Shown: piece by piece, positions 19,304 to 29,409 of the stretch
Numbering within the stretch: the stretch's first letter is position 1
Layout: each line of letters opens with the position of its first letter
NCBI RefSeq assembly: GCF_019200975.1
Contig: NZ_JAHTMR010000007.1
Location: forward strand, 199,551 to 263,550
Source of the DNA: Pseudomonas sp. PD9R
GTDB lineage: Bacteria > Pseudomonadota > Gammaproteobacteria > Pseudomonadales > Pseudomonadaceae
Reading direction: 5' to 3'
Length of the DNA stretch: 64,000 nucleotides
Program-made: the position numbers and the translations under genes
Notes under the pieces: model-generated
Told to the model about the DNA's origin: nothing
The model's input: the letters and a program-made list of their open reading frames with translations, nothing else
The model's database searches: none

Positions 19304-19389
19304 TGTAGGAGCTGCCGAAGGCTGCGATCTTTTGATTTTGTTTTTTACAGATCAAGATCAAAAGATCGCAGCCTTCGGCAGCTCCTACA
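19304..19389. repeat. REP pair, opposite orientation, copy 5
   Basis: Here the units are arranged tail to tail: TGTAGGAGCTGCCGAAGG first and CCTTCGGCAGCTCCTACA last, with a T-rich centre. This is the reverse of copies 1-4. It lies between the converging trmL and secB genes. Confidence 0.9.
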
Positions 19390-19411
19390 TAAAGGTTTCG
19401 TTTGCCCCATG

Positions 19412-19439
19412 AAAAAAGCGCCTGTCATGGCGCTTTTTT
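19412..19439. terminator. Bidirectional terminator between trmL and secB
   Basis: AAAAAAGCGCC/GGCGCTTTTTT hairpin with a six-base loop, 18 bases past the secB stop. Symmetric A and T runs let it serve both converging transcripts. Confidence 0.9.
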
Positions 19440-19457
19440 CGTTGCTGCATCGAACGC

Positions 19458-19949
19458 TTATTGAACAGTCGGAGTCTCGCCGGCCGCCTGCATGCGTTGC
19501 AGCTCTTGTGCGTACAGCGCGTCGAAGTTTACTGGAGCCAGCATCAGCGCCGGGAACGAGCCACGGGTCACGAGGCTGTCCAGGGTTTCGCGAGCGTACG
19601 GGAACAGGATGTTCGGGCAGAACGCGCCGAGGGTGTGGCTCATCGAAGCGTCGTCCAGGTTCTTGATCAGGAAGATCCCGGCCTGTTGCACTTCAGCGAT
19701 GAACGCGACTTCGCCGTTTTCACCGTTTTTTACGGTTACCGACAGGGTCAGGACGACTTCGTGGAAATCGTTCTCCAGCGCCTTTTGACGAGTGTTCAGA
19801 TCCAGACCGACGCTCGGCTCCCACTGCTGGCGGAAGATCGCCGGACTTTTTGGGGCTTCGAAGGACAGGTCACGCACATAAATGCGCTGCAAGGAGAATT
19901 GCGGTGCAGTTTCTTCTTCGTTCGCAGCAGTGTTCTGTTGGTCAGTCAT
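19458..19949 (-). CDS. secB: Protein-export chaperone SecB
   Basis: 163 residues with the acidic N-terminus, the [19 protein letters not shown] start of the SecB fold and the [21 protein letters not shown] stretch that shapes the tetramer interface and SecA contact. SecB keeps pre-proteins unfolded in the cytosol and hands them to SecA. It is last in a leftward operon with the rhodanese-domain gene and grxC, the same order as in E. coli. Confidence 0.97.
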   Translation of the reverse strand: MTDQQNTAANEEETAPQFSLQRIYVRDLSFEAPKSPAIFRQQWEPSVGLDLNTRQKALENDFHEVVLTLSVTVKNGENGEVAFIAEVQQAGIFLIKNLDDASMSHTLGAFCPNILFPYARETLDSLVTRGSFPALMLAPVNFDALYAQELQRMQAAGETPTVQ

Positions 19950-20005
19950 CGCAGATCCTTCTTGATCCAGGGGTCTTTTAGGTTTGCTTATTTTGGGTAC
20001 GGCAG

Positions 20006-20260
20006 TCAGGCCTTGAGCATTGCGTCGAGCTTGCCGGCGCGCTCAAGGGCAAACAAATCATCACAACCGCCAACGTGGGTGCTGCCGATCCAGATCTGCG
20101 GCACGGACGTACGTCCGGCTTTCTGAGCCATCGCGGCGCGCACCTGCGGCTTGCCATCGACCTTGATCTCTTCGAAGGCCACGCCTTTGTTCTCGAGCAG
20201 GTACTTGGCTCGCGAGCAATAAGGGCAGTAATCGCTGGAGTAGACGACGACGTTGCTCAT
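20006..20260 (-). CDS. grxC: Glutaredoxin 3
   Basis: 84 residues with the dithiol active site CPYC (residues 12-15), the TSVPQIWIG cis-proline segment and the GGCDDL glutathione-binding motif. It reduces protein disulfides with glutathione. It is one base from the rhodanese gene, and 56 bases ahead of secB, so the three form one operon. Confidence 0.96.
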   Translation of the reverse strand: MSNVVVYSSDYCPYCSRAKYLLENKGVAFEEIKVDGKPQVRAAMAQKAGRTSVPQIWIGSTHVGGCDDLFALERAGKLDAMLKA

Positions 20261-20261
20261 A

Positions 20262-20675
20262 TCACTTCACCAGCGGCAGATTGTCGGCTTTCCAGCTGGA
20301 AACACCGCCGGACAGCTTGGCGGCGGTGTAGCCGGCCTTCACCAGTTCGCGAGCGTGGGTGCCAGCGGTCTGGCCCAGGGCGTCGACCAGAATGATGGTC
20401 TTGGCCTTGTGTTTCTCCAGCTCACCCATGCGGGCAGCCAGTTTGTCGTGAGGAATGTTCAACGCGCCAACGATGTGACCGGCGGCGAAATCCTTGGTCG
20501 GACGAATATCGATCACCACACCGGCGTCTTTGTTAACCAGGCCGGTCAGTTCACCGGTGCTCAGGCTACGGCCGCCGCCTTGCATCTGATAGGCAATCAG
20601 CAGGGCCAGCAGAACGACGAAGATACCGACGAGAATGTAGTGGTTAGTGGCAAATTCAATCAGGTGAGCAACCAT
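20262..20675 (-). CDS. Membrane-anchored rhodanese-like protein without active-site cysteine
   Basis: 137 residues from the ATG at 20675 (MVAHLIEFATNHYILVG); a longer frame to 20816 has no family support. One N-terminal membrane helix (ILVGIFVVLLALLIAYQM), then a single rhodanese domain with VVIDIRPTKDFAAGHIVGALNIP. The catalytic loop reads ILVDALGQTAG, with no cysteine where sulfurtransferases have CxxG. It matches the YibN position upstream of grxC-secB. Sulfur transfer by the usual route is therefore unlikely; a scaffolding or binding role is inferred. Confidence 0.88.
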   Translation of the reverse strand: MVAHLIEFATNHYILVGIFVVLLALLIAYQMQGGGRSLSTGELTGLVNKDAGVVIDIRPTKDFAAGHIVGALNIPHDKLAARMGELEKHKAKTIILVDALGQTAGTHARELVKAGYTAAKLSGGVSSWKADNLPLVK

Positions 20676-20827
20676 CGAAGGAGGTTCCAGGGCGTTAAAA
20701 GTGGGCCAGTATACACAGCCCCTATGGTGGGCCAAACCCCGTCTGGCGGTGACGCCGCCGGAACTTCGCTTTAAACTGCCACTCCCTTTTCCATCGCCCT
20801 CTTTTAACTCAGCCACGAGTGGACTCC

Positions 20828-22357
20828 ATGACTACTACGCCTAAACCTTTGGTCCTGATGATTCTCGATGGCTTCGGTCACAGTGAAAGCCAGGAATCCA
20901 ACGCCATCTACGCGGCCAAGAAGCCCGTCCTCGACCGTTTGTGGGCCACCGTACCGAACGGCCTGATCTCGGGCAGCGGCATGGACGTCGGTCTGCCGGA
21001 CGGCCAGATGGGCAACTCCGAAGTCGGCCACATGAACCTCGGTGCCGGTCGCGTGGTGTACCAGGACTTCACTCGCGTGACCAAATCGATCCGTGACGGC
21101 GAGTTTTTCGAGAACCCGACCATCTGCGCCGCGGTCGATAAGGCGGTCGCCGCCGGCAAAGCCGTGCACTTCATGGGCCTGCTGTCCGACGGCGGCGTGC
21201 ACAGTCACCAGGATCACCTGATCGCGATGGCCGAACTGGCCTTCAAGCGCGGTGCCGAAAAAATCTACCTGCACGCCTTCCTCGACGGCCGCGACACCCC
21301 GCCGAAAAGCGCGCAATCGTCGATCGAACTGCTGGACGCCACCTTCCAGGCCCTGGGCAAAGGTCGCATCGCCAGCATCATCGGTCGCTACTTCGCCATG
21401 GATCGTGACAATCGCTGGGACCGCGTGTCTCAGGCATACAACCTGATCGTCGATGGCAAAGGCGAATTCCATGCCGCCACCGCCCAGGAAGGCTTGCAAG
21501 CTGCCTACGAACGTGGCGAAAGCGACGAATTCGTCAAAGCCACCTCCATCGGCGAGCCGGTGAAAGTCGAAGACGGCGACGCCGTGGTGTTCATGAACTT
21601 CCGCGCCGACCGCGCCCGTGAACTGACCCGCGTCTTCGTCGAAGACGGTTTCAAGGAGTTCGAACGCGCTCGCCAGCCGAAATTGGCCGGTTTTGTGATG
21701 TTGACCCAATACGCCGCCAGCATTCCCGCGCCATCGGCCTTCGCCGCAGGCAGCCTGGAAAACGTCCTGGGCGATTACCTGGCGAAAAACGGCAAAACCC
21801 AACTGCGCATCGCTGAAACCGAAAAGTACGCCCACGTGACCTTCTTCTTCTCCGGCGGCCGCGAAGAACCGTTCCCGGGCGAAGAGCGCATCCTGATCCC
21901 GTCGCCAAAAGTCGCCACCTACGACTTGCAGCCCGAGATGAGCGCACCGGAAGTCACTGACCGAATCGTCGACGCCATCGAAAACCAGCGGTACGACGTG
22001 ATCGTGGTCAACTACGCCAACGGCGACATGGTCGGCCATAGCGGCGTGTTCGACGCTGCGGTGAAAGCCGTTGAATGCCTGGACCAGTGCGTCGGCCGCA
22101 TCGTCGAAGCCCTGGAAAAAGTCGGCGGCGAAGCGCTGATCACTGCCGACCACGGCAACGTCGAGCAAATGTCCGACGCGTCCACCGGCCAGGCGCACAC
22201 CGCGCACACCACCGAACCCGTGCCGTTCATTTATGTCGGCAAGCGTGACCTCAAGGTTCGCGAAGGTGGCGTGCTGGCGGACGTGGCACCGACCATGTTG
22301 ATGCTGCTGGGCCTGGAAAAACCGGCGGAAATGACCGGGACTTCGATTCTGGTCTGA
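20828..22357 (+). CDS. gpmI: 2,3-bisphosphoglycerate-independent phosphoglycerate mutase
   Basis: 509 residues from the ATG at 20828 ([17 protein letters not shown]); a GTG three codons earlier is less likely. It interconverts 3- and 2-phosphoglycerate using two manganese ions. Seen: metal-binding DGFGHSE, the phospho-serine in [13 protein letters not shown] (about residue 64), [11 protein letters not shown], and the C-terminal metal ligands in [12 protein letters not shown] and [10 protein letters not shown]. Transcribed divergently from the rhodanese-grxC-secB operon. Confidence 0.97.
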   Translation: MTTTPKPLVLMILDGFGHSESQESNAIYAAKKPVLDRLWATVPNGLISGSGMDVGLPDGQMGNSEVGHMNLGAGRVVYQDFTRVTKSIRDGEFFENPTICAAVDKAVAAGKAVHFMGLLSDGGVHSHQDHLIAMAELAFKRGAEKIYLHAFLDGRDTPPKSAQSSIELLDATFQALGKGRIASIIGRYFAMDRDNRWDRVSQAYNLIVDGKGEFHAATAQEGLQAAYERGESDEFVKATSIGEPVKVEDGDAVVFMNFRADRARELTRVFVEDGFKEFERARQPKLAGFVMLTQYAASIPAPSAFAAGSLENVLGDYLAKNGKTQLRIAETEKYAHVTFFFSGGREEPFPGEERILIPSPKVATYDLQPEMSAPEVTDRIVDAIENQRYDVIVVNYANGDMVGHSGVFDAAVKAVECLDQCVGRIVEALEKVGGEALITADHGNVEQMSDASTGQAHTAHTTEPVPFIYVGKRDLKVREGGVLADVAPTMLMLLGLEKPAEMTGTSILV

Positions 22358-22383
22358 CCCGAGTTTCCAAAACACCGCAAACC

Positions 22384-22478
22384 CTGTGGGAGCTGACTTG
22401 CCAGCGATAGCAATCTGACAGCCAACATCTATGTTGAATGTGCAGACGCCATCGCTGGCAAGCGAGCTCCCACAGTGG
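22384..22478. repeat. Inverted repeat of a second REP class
   Basis: CTGTGGGAGCTGACTTGCCAGCGAT and a near complement around GCCATCGCTGGCAAGCGAGCTCCCACAG are separated by about 45 bases. This is the other common palindrome of fluorescent pseudomonads and differs from the GATCGCAG class. It lies in the 250-base gpmI-envC gap. Confidence 0.85.
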
Positions 22479-22609
22479 TTTACGGGGTTTTCAAAATGGA
22501 ATACACCCTGTCGCTCGTCCCAGTTATCACACAGTCCCAATTGGGCGTTTTTTTTGCAGCGTGGGGCGGGCATACTAGGCCGTCCCTTTCCCTGGTGTCG
22601 CCCGCCTCT

Positions 22610-23905
22610 ATGCTTCGCGTCCTGATTGCCCTCGCTCTGACTTGCCTGCTCCAACCGGCCTTCGCTGACGAGCGCGCGCAAACCCAACAACAGTTGGACG
22701 CCACGCGTCAGGACATTGCCGAGCTGAAAAAACTGCTGGGCAAGCTGCAGGAAGAAAAATCCGGTGTGCAGAAAGACCTCAAGGGCACCGAGACCGAAAT
22801 GGGCAAGCTCGAGAAGCAGGTCGATGCTCTGCAAAAAGAGCTCAAGAAGAGCGAATCCGAGCTGCAGCGGCTCGATGCAGAGAAAAAAAAACTCCAGAGC
22901 GCGCGAACTGAACAGCAACGACTGATCGCCATCCAGGCCCGAGCGGCCTATCAGAACGGCCGTCAGGAGTACCTCAAGCTGCTGCTCAACCAGCAGAATC
23001 CCGAGAAATTCGCCCGCACCCTCACCTACTACGACTACCTCAGTCAGGCTCGCATGGAGCAGTTGAAAAGCTTCAACGAAACCCTGCGCCAACTGACCAA
23101 TGTCGAAAAAGACATCGCCACGCAACAAGCGCAGTTGCTCGTGCAACAAAGCAGCCTCGACACCCAGCGCGGCGAACTCGAAAAAGTCCGGCAAGAGCGC
23201 CAGCAAGTCCTGACCAAGCTCAATGACGACGTGAAGGCTCGCGACCAGAAACTGGCAGCCCGCGAGCAGGATCAGGCAGACCTGTCTAAAGTCCTTAAAA
23301 CCATTGAAGAAACCCTGGCTCGCCAGGCTCGTGAGGCAGAGGAAGCGCGGCAAAAAGCGCTGATCGCCCAGCAGGAAGCCGAAAAAAAGCGTTTACGTGA
23401 GGCCCAGGCACAGGCGGAAGCCACCGACGATGCCCCGCGCAAACCGGTTAAATCGACGCCTGGCGCGATGGTTTCAAGTTCAGGCGAGACCTTTGGCGGT
23501 GCATTTGCTTCAACCCGCGGCAAACTTCCCTGGCCTGTCGATGGTCGACTGCTGGCGCGGTTCGGTGAAAGCCGTGGCGATGACGCCCGGACCAAGTGGG
23601 ACGGCGTGATGATCGGCGCTTCTGCCGGCAGCGCGGTGCATGCGGTGCATGGTGGTCGTGTGGTGTTCGCCGACTGGCTGCGCGGTGCCGGACTTCTGGT
23701 GATTCTCGACCACGGCAACGGTTTTTTGAGTCTTTACGGTCACAACCAGACGCTGCTCAAGTCTGCGGGTGACGTGGTAAAAGCCGGTGAGTCCATCTCC
23801 ACTGTCGGTAACAGTGGCGGGCAGGACACACCAGCGCTGTATTTTGCTATTCGTCAGCAGGGTCACCCGAGTGATCCGGCGCAATGGTGCCGCGCGCAAG
23901 GATAA
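22610..23905 (+). CDS. envC: Murein hydrolase activator EnvC
   Basis: 431 residues from the ATG at 22610, which gives a clean signal peptide (LIALALTCLLQPAFA). A long coiled coil follows (about 20-265), then a LytM/M23 domain at the C-terminus. The M23 zinc ligands are missing: KWDGVMIG stands for the usual HxGxD, and LYFAIRQQG for LHFEIR. That is the known state of EnvC, which does not cut murein but activates the AmiA/AmiB amidases at the septum in the periplasm. ctpA follows 31 bases later. Confidence 0.95.
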   Translation: MLRVLIALALTCLLQPAFADERAQTQQQLDATRQDIAELKKLLGKLQEEKSGVQKDLKGTETEMGKLEKQVDALQKELKKSESELQRLDAEKKKLQSARTEQQRLIAIQARAAYQNGRQEYLKLLLNQQNPEKFARTLTYYDYLSQARMEQLKSFNETLRQLTNVEKDIATQQAQLLVQQSSLDTQRGELEKVRQERQQVLTKLNDDVKARDQKLAAREQDQADLSKVLKTIEETLARQAREAEEARQKALIAQQEAEKKRLREAQAQAEATDDAPRKPVKSTPGAMVSSSGETFGGAFASTRGKLPWPVDGRLLARFGESRGDDARTKWDGVMIGASAGSAVHAVHGGRVVFADWLRGAGLLVILDHGNGFLSLYGHNQTLLKSAGDVVKAGESISTVGNSGGQDTPALYFAIRQQGHPSDPAQWCRAQG

Positions 23906-23936
23906 GCGCGTTACCTAATTCAGGAGTTCGTTCGAC

Positions 23937-25256
23937 ATGCTGCATTTGTCCCGCCTTACCTCGCTGGCCCTGACGATCGCCCTGGTGATCGGCGCGCCTC
24001 TGGCGTTTGCCGCTCAACCAGCCCCGGCGGTCGCGCCTGCGGGCACTGCTGCGACCACCAAGGCGCCATTGCCATTGGAAGAGTTGCGCACCTTTGCCGA
24101 GGTCATGGATCGGATCAAAGCCGCTTATGTCGAACCGGTAGACGACAAGACCCTGCTGGAAAACGCCATCAAAGGCATGCTCAGCAACCTCGATCCGCAC
24201 TCTGCGTATCTCGGTCCGGAAGACTTCGCCGAGCTGCAGGAAAGCACCAGCGGTGAATTCGGCGGCCTGGGCATCGAAGTCGGTGCCGAAGACGGCTTTA
24301 TCAAGGTGGTGTCGCCAATCGATGACACGCCAGCCTCCAAGGCCGGCATTCAGGCCGGCGATTTCATCGTCAAGATCAACGGCCAGCCAACCCGCGGCCA
24401 GAGCATGACCGAAGCCGTGGACAAGATGCGCGGCAAGATCGGCCAAAAAATCACCCTGACCCTGGTTCGCGACGGCGGCACGCCGTTCGATGTGACCCTG
24501 GCCCGCGCCATCATTCAAGTGAAGAGCGTGAAGAGCCAGTTGCTGGAGTCCGGCTACGGCTACATCCGCATTACTCAATTCCAGGTCAAGACCGGCGAAG
24601 AAGTCTCTAAGGCCCTGGCCAAGCTTCGCAAGGAAAACGGCAAAAAGCTCAACGGCATCATCCTCGACCTGCGCAACAACCCTGGTGGCGTGCTGCAGGC
24701 GGCGGTGGAAGTGGTCGACCACTTCATCACCAAGGGTCTGATCGTCTACACCAAGGGCCGTATCGCCAACTCCGAACTGCGCTTCTCAGCTACCGGCAAA
24801 GACGAAAGCGAAGCCGTGCCAATGGTCGTGCTGATCAACGGTGGCAGCGCCTCGGCATCGGAAATTGTCGCCGGTGCCTTGCAGGATCAGAAACGCGCCG
24901 TACTGATGGGCACCACCAGTTTCGGCAAAGGCTCGGTCCAAACCGTGCTGCCGCTGAACAATGAACGCGCATTGAAAATCACTACAGCGCTGTACTACAC
25001 GCCGAACGGCCGCTCGATCCAGGCCCAGGGCATTGTTCCAGACATCGAAGTACGCAAGGCCAAGATCACCAACGAGCAGGACGGCGAGTACTTCAAGGAA
25101 GCCGATTTGCAGGGTCACCTGGGCAATGGTAACGGCGGCGCCGACAAACCGAGCGGTTCCGGCGGCAAAGCCAAGCCAATGCCGCAGGACGATGATTACC
25201 AATTGGCCCAGGCCCTGAGCCTGCTCAAAGGGCTGAGCATCACGTCCGGCCGTTGA
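23937..25256 (+). CDS. ctpA: S41 carboxyl-terminal processing protease CtpA
   Basis: 439 residues: signal peptide ending at AFA (about 25), PDZ domain (about 95-180, with GLGIEVGAEDGFIKVVSP), then the S41 protease core with the catalytic serine in NGGSASASEIVAG and the lysine in TSFGKGSVQT. In pseudomonads CtpA with its adaptor LbcA degrades cell-wall hydrolases in the periplasm. It lies in a row with envC and the deacetylase-like gene, all acting in the envelope. Confidence 0.95.
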   Translation: MLHLSRLTSLALTIALVIGAPLAFAAQPAPAVAPAGTAATTKAPLPLEELRTFAEVMDRIKAAYVEPVDDKTLLENAIKGMLSNLDPHSAYLGPEDFAELQESTSGEFGGLGIEVGAEDGFIKVVSPIDDTPASKAGIQAGDFIVKINGQPTRGQSMTEAVDKMRGKIGQKITLTLVRDGGTPFDVTLARAIIQVKSVKSQLLESGYGYIRITQFQVKTGEEVSKALAKLRKENGKKLNGIILDLRNNPGGVLQAAVEVVDHFITKGLIVYTKGRIANSELRFSATGKDESEAVPMVVLINGGSASASEIVAGALQDQKRAVLMGTTSFGKGSVQTVLPLNNERALKITTALYYTPNGRSIQAQGIVPDIEVRKAKITNEQDGEYFKEADLQGHLGNGNGGADKPSGSGGKAKPMPQDDDYQLAQALSLLKGLSITSGR

Positions 25257-25257
25257 G

Positions 25258-26034
25258 ATGCGTCTGCGGTTAGCCCTTGGCCTGTTGTTTTGTCTGGCGG
25301 GAGTTGCACAGGCAGCGCCCGCCACGACCCCCCACCCAAAAGCCTATTTGAGCCTGATCATCGATGACCTGGGGCAGAACCTGCCCCGGGATCGTCGCGT
25401 GCTGGCCCTCCCCGGCCCGGTGACCACGGCGATCATGCCCGACACCCCCCACGCCACCGAATTCGCCCGCGAAGCCCATCGTGCCGGCAAAATCGTCATC
25501 CTGCACATGCCGATGGACCCGGCTACCGGCCCGTTCGCCTGGCATCCCGACCTGCCCATCGATGAGCTTGAGAAACGCTTGAATGCGGCATTCAAAATGG
25601 TGCCTTACACCAGCGGCATCAATAACCACATGGGCAGCCGCATGACCGCGCAACCGGCCGCTATGGCCTGGTTGATGGCGGACTTGCAGCGTCGGCACAA
25701 ATTCTTCGTCGACAGTCGCACCAGCGCCCAGACCGTGGCTGCCGCCGAGGCACAGAAGATCGGCTTGGCGAGTGTTTCGCGGGATGTGTTTCTGGATGAC
25801 GAACGGACAGAGGCGGCGATCCTCACGCAGCTACAGACGGCGATCAGTCTGGCGCACAAGCAAGGTTCAGCGGTGTTGATCGGGCATCCGTATCCGCAGA
25901 CGCTGGCGGTGTTGGAGCGTGAACTGCCAAAGCTCAAGGCTCAGGGTATCGACTGGATTGATATCAAGCAGATGATCAGCGTACGCAGCAACCGGGCAAC
26001 GGCTGCACATGGGAAGGATGGTGTGTACCGCTAA
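25258..26034 (+). CDS. Divergent polysaccharide deacetylase family protein (YibQ-like)
   Basis: 258 residues with a signal peptide (LRLALGLLFCLAGVAQA) and a NodB-like barrel: LIIDDLGQN near the start, IVILHMPMDP, NNHMGSRMT, FFVDSRTSA and the late GHPYPQTL. It starts two bases after the ctpA stop, so it is in the same operon. The family (DUF610/YibQ) has an altered metal site; activity is not established. A periplasmic cell-wall role is inferred from its neighbours. Confidence 0.88.
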   Translation: MRLRLALGLLFCLAGVAQAAPATTPHPKAYLSLIIDDLGQNLPRDRRVLALPGPVTTAIMPDTPHATEFAREAHRAGKIVILHMPMDPATGPFAWHPDLPIDELEKRLNAAFKMVPYTSGINNHMGSRMTAQPAAMAWLMADLQRRHKFFVDSRTSAQTVAAAEAQKIGLASVSRDVFLDDERTEAAILTQLQTAISLAHKQGSAVLIGHPYPQTLAVLERELPKLKAQGIDWIDIKQMISVRSNRATAAHGKDGVYR

Positions 26035-26107
26035 AGATCGCAGCCTCGTTTCATTCGACAGCTCCTACAAATCGCGTCCACCGCAGGAGCTGAGACTGCG
26101 ATCTTAT
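26033..26107. repeat. Degenerate REP pair, copy 6
   Basis: AAAGATCGCAGCCTCG at one end and GACTGCGATCTTATGAT at the other, with GCTCCTACA and GCAGGAGC inside. Both arms have insertions and mismatches, so this copy is decaying. It overlaps the last bases of the deacetylase gene. Confidence 0.75.
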
Positions 26108-26115
26108 GATTTACC

Positions 26116-26871
26116 CTACAGATACTGCGCCATGATTTCGTCCACCCGGCCTTCCTTGCGCATCTGGTCCAGCTCTGCTTGCAGCTTGGCGACCATCTCG
26201 TCCGGCACATCCTTGTTCAACGCCAGGTACAACTCGGCACTGTTGAAACGCAACACGGTCTTGAGCCCGCTCACGCCTTCCTGACGTGCCAGGTAGCGCC
26301 CGGCAGGATCACCCGTCGCCCACAAATCGATCTGGCCACTGACCAGTTTTTTGGCGTTGTCCTGATCGCGCAGCACGACGATCGGTTTCAAGCCTTGCTT
26401 GGCCAGAGTCATCGCAATGGCATCACCCTTGTACGCACCAATCTTGTACTTGCGTGCGTCGTCCAGGCTCTCCAGTGTGATTTTGCTGTCCGCCTTGGCC
26501 AGCATGATCCAGTCGTCCGGACCGATCGGCCCGACCCACTTGAAAAGCTTCTCGCGATCCGGCAACCGCGCCATCACAAATGCACCATAACCGGGGTTTT
26601 CCAGTGCGAGTTTGTAGACTCGCTCCCAAGGGAAGCGCAGCGTCAGGCTGTAGGTAACATCGGCGCGTTTAAACATCTCCCGGACGATATCCACGGCGAT
26701 GCCATTGATGTTCTCGTCCTGAGCGAAGTTCTTGCCGTTCTTCGCCATGTTGTACGGCGGGAAGTTTTCCGTCAGCAATACCAGGTCGGTATCGGGACTT
26801 TCTGCAGCGCGTGCTCCGTTGATGAGCAACAGGGAAGCGCTGGCGAGGACAAGAAGAAGACGTTTAAGCAT
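26116..26871 (-). CDS. Family 3 extracellular solute-binding protein
   Basis: 251 residues with a signal peptide (LLLVLASASLLLINGARA) and the two-lobed SBP_bac_3 fold: LLTENFPPYNM, GIAVDIVREMFKRADV, PDREKLFKWVGPIG and KIGAYKGDAIAM. It is periplasmic and probably binds a small organic acid or amino acid; the ligand cannot be read. No permease or ATPase gene is adjacent, so it is either an orphan binding protein or a periplasmic sensor. A RBS-like AG-rich stretch precedes the ATG. Confidence 0.88.
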   Translation of the reverse strand: MLKRLLLVLASASLLLINGARAAESPDTDLVLLTENFPPYNMAKNGKNFAQDENINGIAVDIVREMFKRADVTYSLTLRFPWERVYKLALENPGYGAFVMARLPDREKLFKWVGPIGPDDWIMLAKADSKITLESLDDARKYKIGAYKGDAIAMTLAKQGLKPIVVLRDQDNAKKLVSGQIDLWATGDPAGRYLARQEGVSGLKTVLRFNSAELYLALNKDVPDEMVAKLQAELDQMRKEGRVDEIMAQYL

Positions 26872-26949
26872 ATCTGGCTACCGAAATCCATGGCGTACCC
26901 AAGAGTGCCTTGAGCCCGCCATGATGTCCACTGGCCTGCATCGGTTTGT

Positions 26950-27720
26950 TTAGCGCATCACAATTCCGCGATGAGCCATATAGGCCTTGGCTTCCTGCAC
27001 GGTGTATTCGCCGAAGTGGAAAATACTCGCCGCCAATACCGCACTGGCGTGGCCTTCAAGGATGCCGTCAGCCAGATGTTGCAGGTTGCCGACACCGCCC
27101 GAAGCGATCACCGGAATCCCCAGCGCATCGCTGATGGCGCGAGTCACACCGAGGTCGAAGCCGTTTTTCATGCCGTCTTGATCCATGCTGGTCAGCAGGA
27201 TTTCGCCGGCCCCCAGGCCTTCCATCTTTTTCGCCCATTCAACGGCGTCGAGACCGGTTGGCTTGCGGCCACCGTGGGTGAAAATTTCCCAACGCGGGGT
27301 TTCACCCGGACCGGAGACTTTCTTCGCGTCAATGGCAACCACAATGCATTGCGAACCGAAATGCTGCGCCGCTTCACCGACGAATTCAGGGTTGAATACA
27401 GCGGCAGTGTTGATCGAGACCTTGTCCGCGCCAGCATTGAGCAGGTTACGGATGTCCTGCACGGTGCGCACGCCACCGCCCACGGTCAGCGGGATGAACA
27501 CCTGGCTGGCCATGCGTTCGACGGTATGCAGCGTGGTATCGCGACCATCGACACTGGCGGTGATGTCGAGAAAGGTAATCTCGTCAGCACCCTGCTCGTC
27601 GTAACGACGGGCGATTTCCACCGGGTCACCGGCATCGCGGATGTTTTCGAACTTCACACCTTTAACTACCCGGCCGTTATCCACGTCCAGGCAAGGGATG
27701 ATGCGTTTGGCCAGCGCCAT
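26950..27720 (-). CDS. hisF: Imidazole glycerol phosphate synthase subunit HisF
   Basis: 256 residues, a (beta-alpha)8 barrel with catalytic Asp in [12 protein letters not shown] (about residue 11) and [15 protein letters not shown] phosphate-binding loops. With HisH it turns PRFAR and ammonia into imidazole glycerol phosphate and AICAR in histidine synthesis. Nine bases separate it from hisA. Last gene of the his cluster here. Confidence 0.97.
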   Translation of the reverse strand: MALAKRIIPCLDVDNGRVVKGVKFENIRDAGDPVEIARRYDEQGADEITFLDITASVDGRDTTLHTVERMASQVFIPLTVGGGVRTVQDIRNLLNAGADKVSINTAAVFNPEFVGEAAQHFGSQCIVVAIDAKKVSGPGETPRWEIFTHGGRKPTGLDAVEWAKKMEGLGAGEILLTSMDQDGMKNGFDLGVTRAISDALGIPVIASGGVGNLQHLADGILEGHASAVLAASIFHFGEYTVQEAKAYMAHRGIVMR

Positions 27721-27729
27721 GGTCAGTCC

Positions 27730-28467
27730 TCAGCCTTTGTACGAATCGCAGAAAGCTTGCGCTTCAGCGACGTCGAGGGTGCCTTCGTAGATCGCCCGAC
27801 CCGTGATCGCGCCGATGATGCCTGGCGCCTTGGCATCGAGCAGCGTCTTGATGTCACCGAGGTTGTGAATGCCGCCGGAAGCGATCACCGGGATCTTGGT
27901 AGCAGCGGCCAGCGCAGCGGTGAACGGTACGTTGCAGCCCTGCATCATGCCGTCTTTGGCGATGTCGGTATAAACGATTGCGGATACGCCGTCGGCTTCG
28001 AACTGCTTGGCCAGGTCGATCACCTGGATGGTGCTGATTTCAGCCCAGCCGTCGGTGGCGACGAAGCCGTCTTTGGCGTCGAGACCAACGATCACTTTAC
28101 CCGGGAACGCACGGCAGGCTTCGGCGACGAAAGCCGGATCTTTCACGGCTTTGGTGCCGATGATCACGTAGCTCACGCCAGCCTTGACGTAGTGCTCGAT
28201 GGTTTCCAGGGAGCGGATACCGCCACCGATCTGGATCGGCAGGTTCGGGTAGCGCTTGGCAATCGCGGTGACCACTTCGCCGTTGACTGGCTGGCCTTCG
28301 AAGGCGCCATTGAGGTCGACCAGATGCAGACGACGGCAACCGCCCTCCACCCACTTGGCAGCCATGCTCACCGGATCATCGGAGAACACTGTGGAATCTT
28401 CCATGCGGCCCTGGCGCAGACGAACACAGGCACCGTCTTTAAGATCGATAGCGGGAATAATCAGCAT
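27730..28467 (-). CDS. hisA: ProFAR isomerase HisA
   Basis: 245 residues with [14 protein letters not shown] (general-base Asp near residue 8), IGGGIRSLE and [10 protein letters not shown]. It isomerises ProFAR to PRFAR, the step before HisHF. Closest paralogue of HisF, as usual for this barrel pair. Co-transcribed with hisB, hisH and hisF. Confidence 0.97.
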   Translation of the reverse strand: MLIIPAIDLKDGACVRLRQGRMEDSTVFSDDPVSMAAKWVEGGCRRLHLVDLNGAFEGQPVNGEVVTAIAKRYPNLPIQIGGGIRSLETIEHYVKAGVSYVIIGTKAVKDPAFVAEACRAFPGKVIVGLDAKDGFVATDGWAEISTIQVIDLAKQFEADGVSAIVYTDIAKDGMMQGCNVPFTAALAAATKIPVIASGGIHNLGDIKTLLDAKAPGIIGAITGRAIYEGTLDVAEAQAFCDSYKG

Positions 28468-28509
28468 CTGGCAAACCTTCAGAATTGAATGTTCAGCTTG
28501 GCTCGGAAA

Positions 28510-28770
28510 TCAGTTTTTCTCGAGCGCCCACAGGTCGCTTTCGATGCTTTCGAACCTCTCTTTGAGGTGCGTCTGCACATCGAAAATCGCCCTGTTGTAA
28601 TAGTGGGGAGCAATTTCACGGGTAAACAGCTCAAGAATCTCAGCCGCCTCGAACGAACCGAGGTCGAGCTCAAAGCGGTCTTCCATGAAGCGCTTGATTT
28701 TGCTGTTGGCCTCGTTCTCCTGCTCAGGGGTGAGCGTGAGAATCGGCGGCTTGGATTTCTTGACGGCCAT
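28510..28770 (-). CDS. DUF2164 family protein
   Basis: 86 residues, mostly helical: basic N-terminus, ILTLTPEQENEANSKIKRFM, then FELDLGSFEAAEILELF and HYYNRAIFDVQTHLKERF. This matches DUF2164; its function is not known. It directly abuts the hisH stop (no spacer) and is followed 42 bases later by hisA, so it is a member of the his operon. Confidence 0.87.
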   Translation of the reverse strand: MAVKKSKPPILTLTPEQENEANSKIKRFMEDRFELDLGSFEAAEILELFTREIAPHYYNRAIFDVQTHLKERFESIESDLWALEKN

Positions 28771-29409
28771 TTACCAGCGACCATCCCACGCAGCGAAGTT
28801 CTGCAACAGTTGCAGGCCATGGGTATGGCTTTTCTCCGGGTGGAACTGCACGGCGAAACGCGAGCCTTCGGCCAGCGCTGCGGCGAAATCGACACCGTAG
28901 TGACCGCCACCGACCACTTGCCGCGCATTGGCGGCAGCGATGTAGTAGCTGTGCACGAAGTAGAAACGCGCCAAGTCAGGAATGTTGTGCCACAGCGGGT
29001 GACTCACCGTCTGCTTCACTTCGTTCCAGCCCATGTGCGGGACTTTCAGGTGTTCGCCGTCTTCATGCAGGTCTTTACCGAAGAACTTCACCGCACCCGG
29101 GAACAGGCCGATGCAGTCGACGCCGTCGTTCTCTTCACTGCTGTCGAGCAAGGCTTGCATGCCGACGCAGATGCCGAGGAACGGACGATCCTGGCTGACT
29201 TCACGCACCAGCGAATCGAAGCCCAGGCGACGGATCTCCGCCATGCAATCGCGAATCGCGCCGACACCGGGGAAAACCACCCGGTCGGCTTCGCGAATCA
29301 CGTTGGCATCGCTGGTGATCAGCACCTTGCCGGCGCCGACGTGTTCGAGGGCCTTGGCCACCGAGTGCAGGTTGCCCATGCCGTAATCGATAACCGCGAC
29401 GGTCTGCAT
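28771..29409 (-). CDS. hisH: Imidazole glycerol phosphate synthase glutaminase subunit HisH
   Basis: 212 residues, class I glutaminase. Nucleophile cysteine in [10 protein letters not shown] (about residue 83), the His-Glu pair in [10 protein letters not shown] near the C-terminus. It supplies ammonia to HisF. It overlaps hisB by one base. Confidence 0.97.
   Translation of the reverse strand: MQTVAVIDYGMGNLHSVAKALEHVGAGKVLITSDANVIREADRVVFPGVGAIRDCMAEIRRLGFDSLVREVSQDRPFLGICVGMQALLDSSEENDGVDCIGLFPGAVKFFGKDLHEDGEHLKVPHMGWNEVKQTVSHPLWHNIPDLARFYFVHSYYIAAANARQVVGGGHYGVDFAAALAEGSRFAVQFHPEKSHTHGLQLLQNFAAWDGRW

Noticed and set aside
20804..23353. 849-codon minus-strand frame
   Set aside because: Covers gpmI, an intergenic REP and part of envC in antisense; no domain recognisable.
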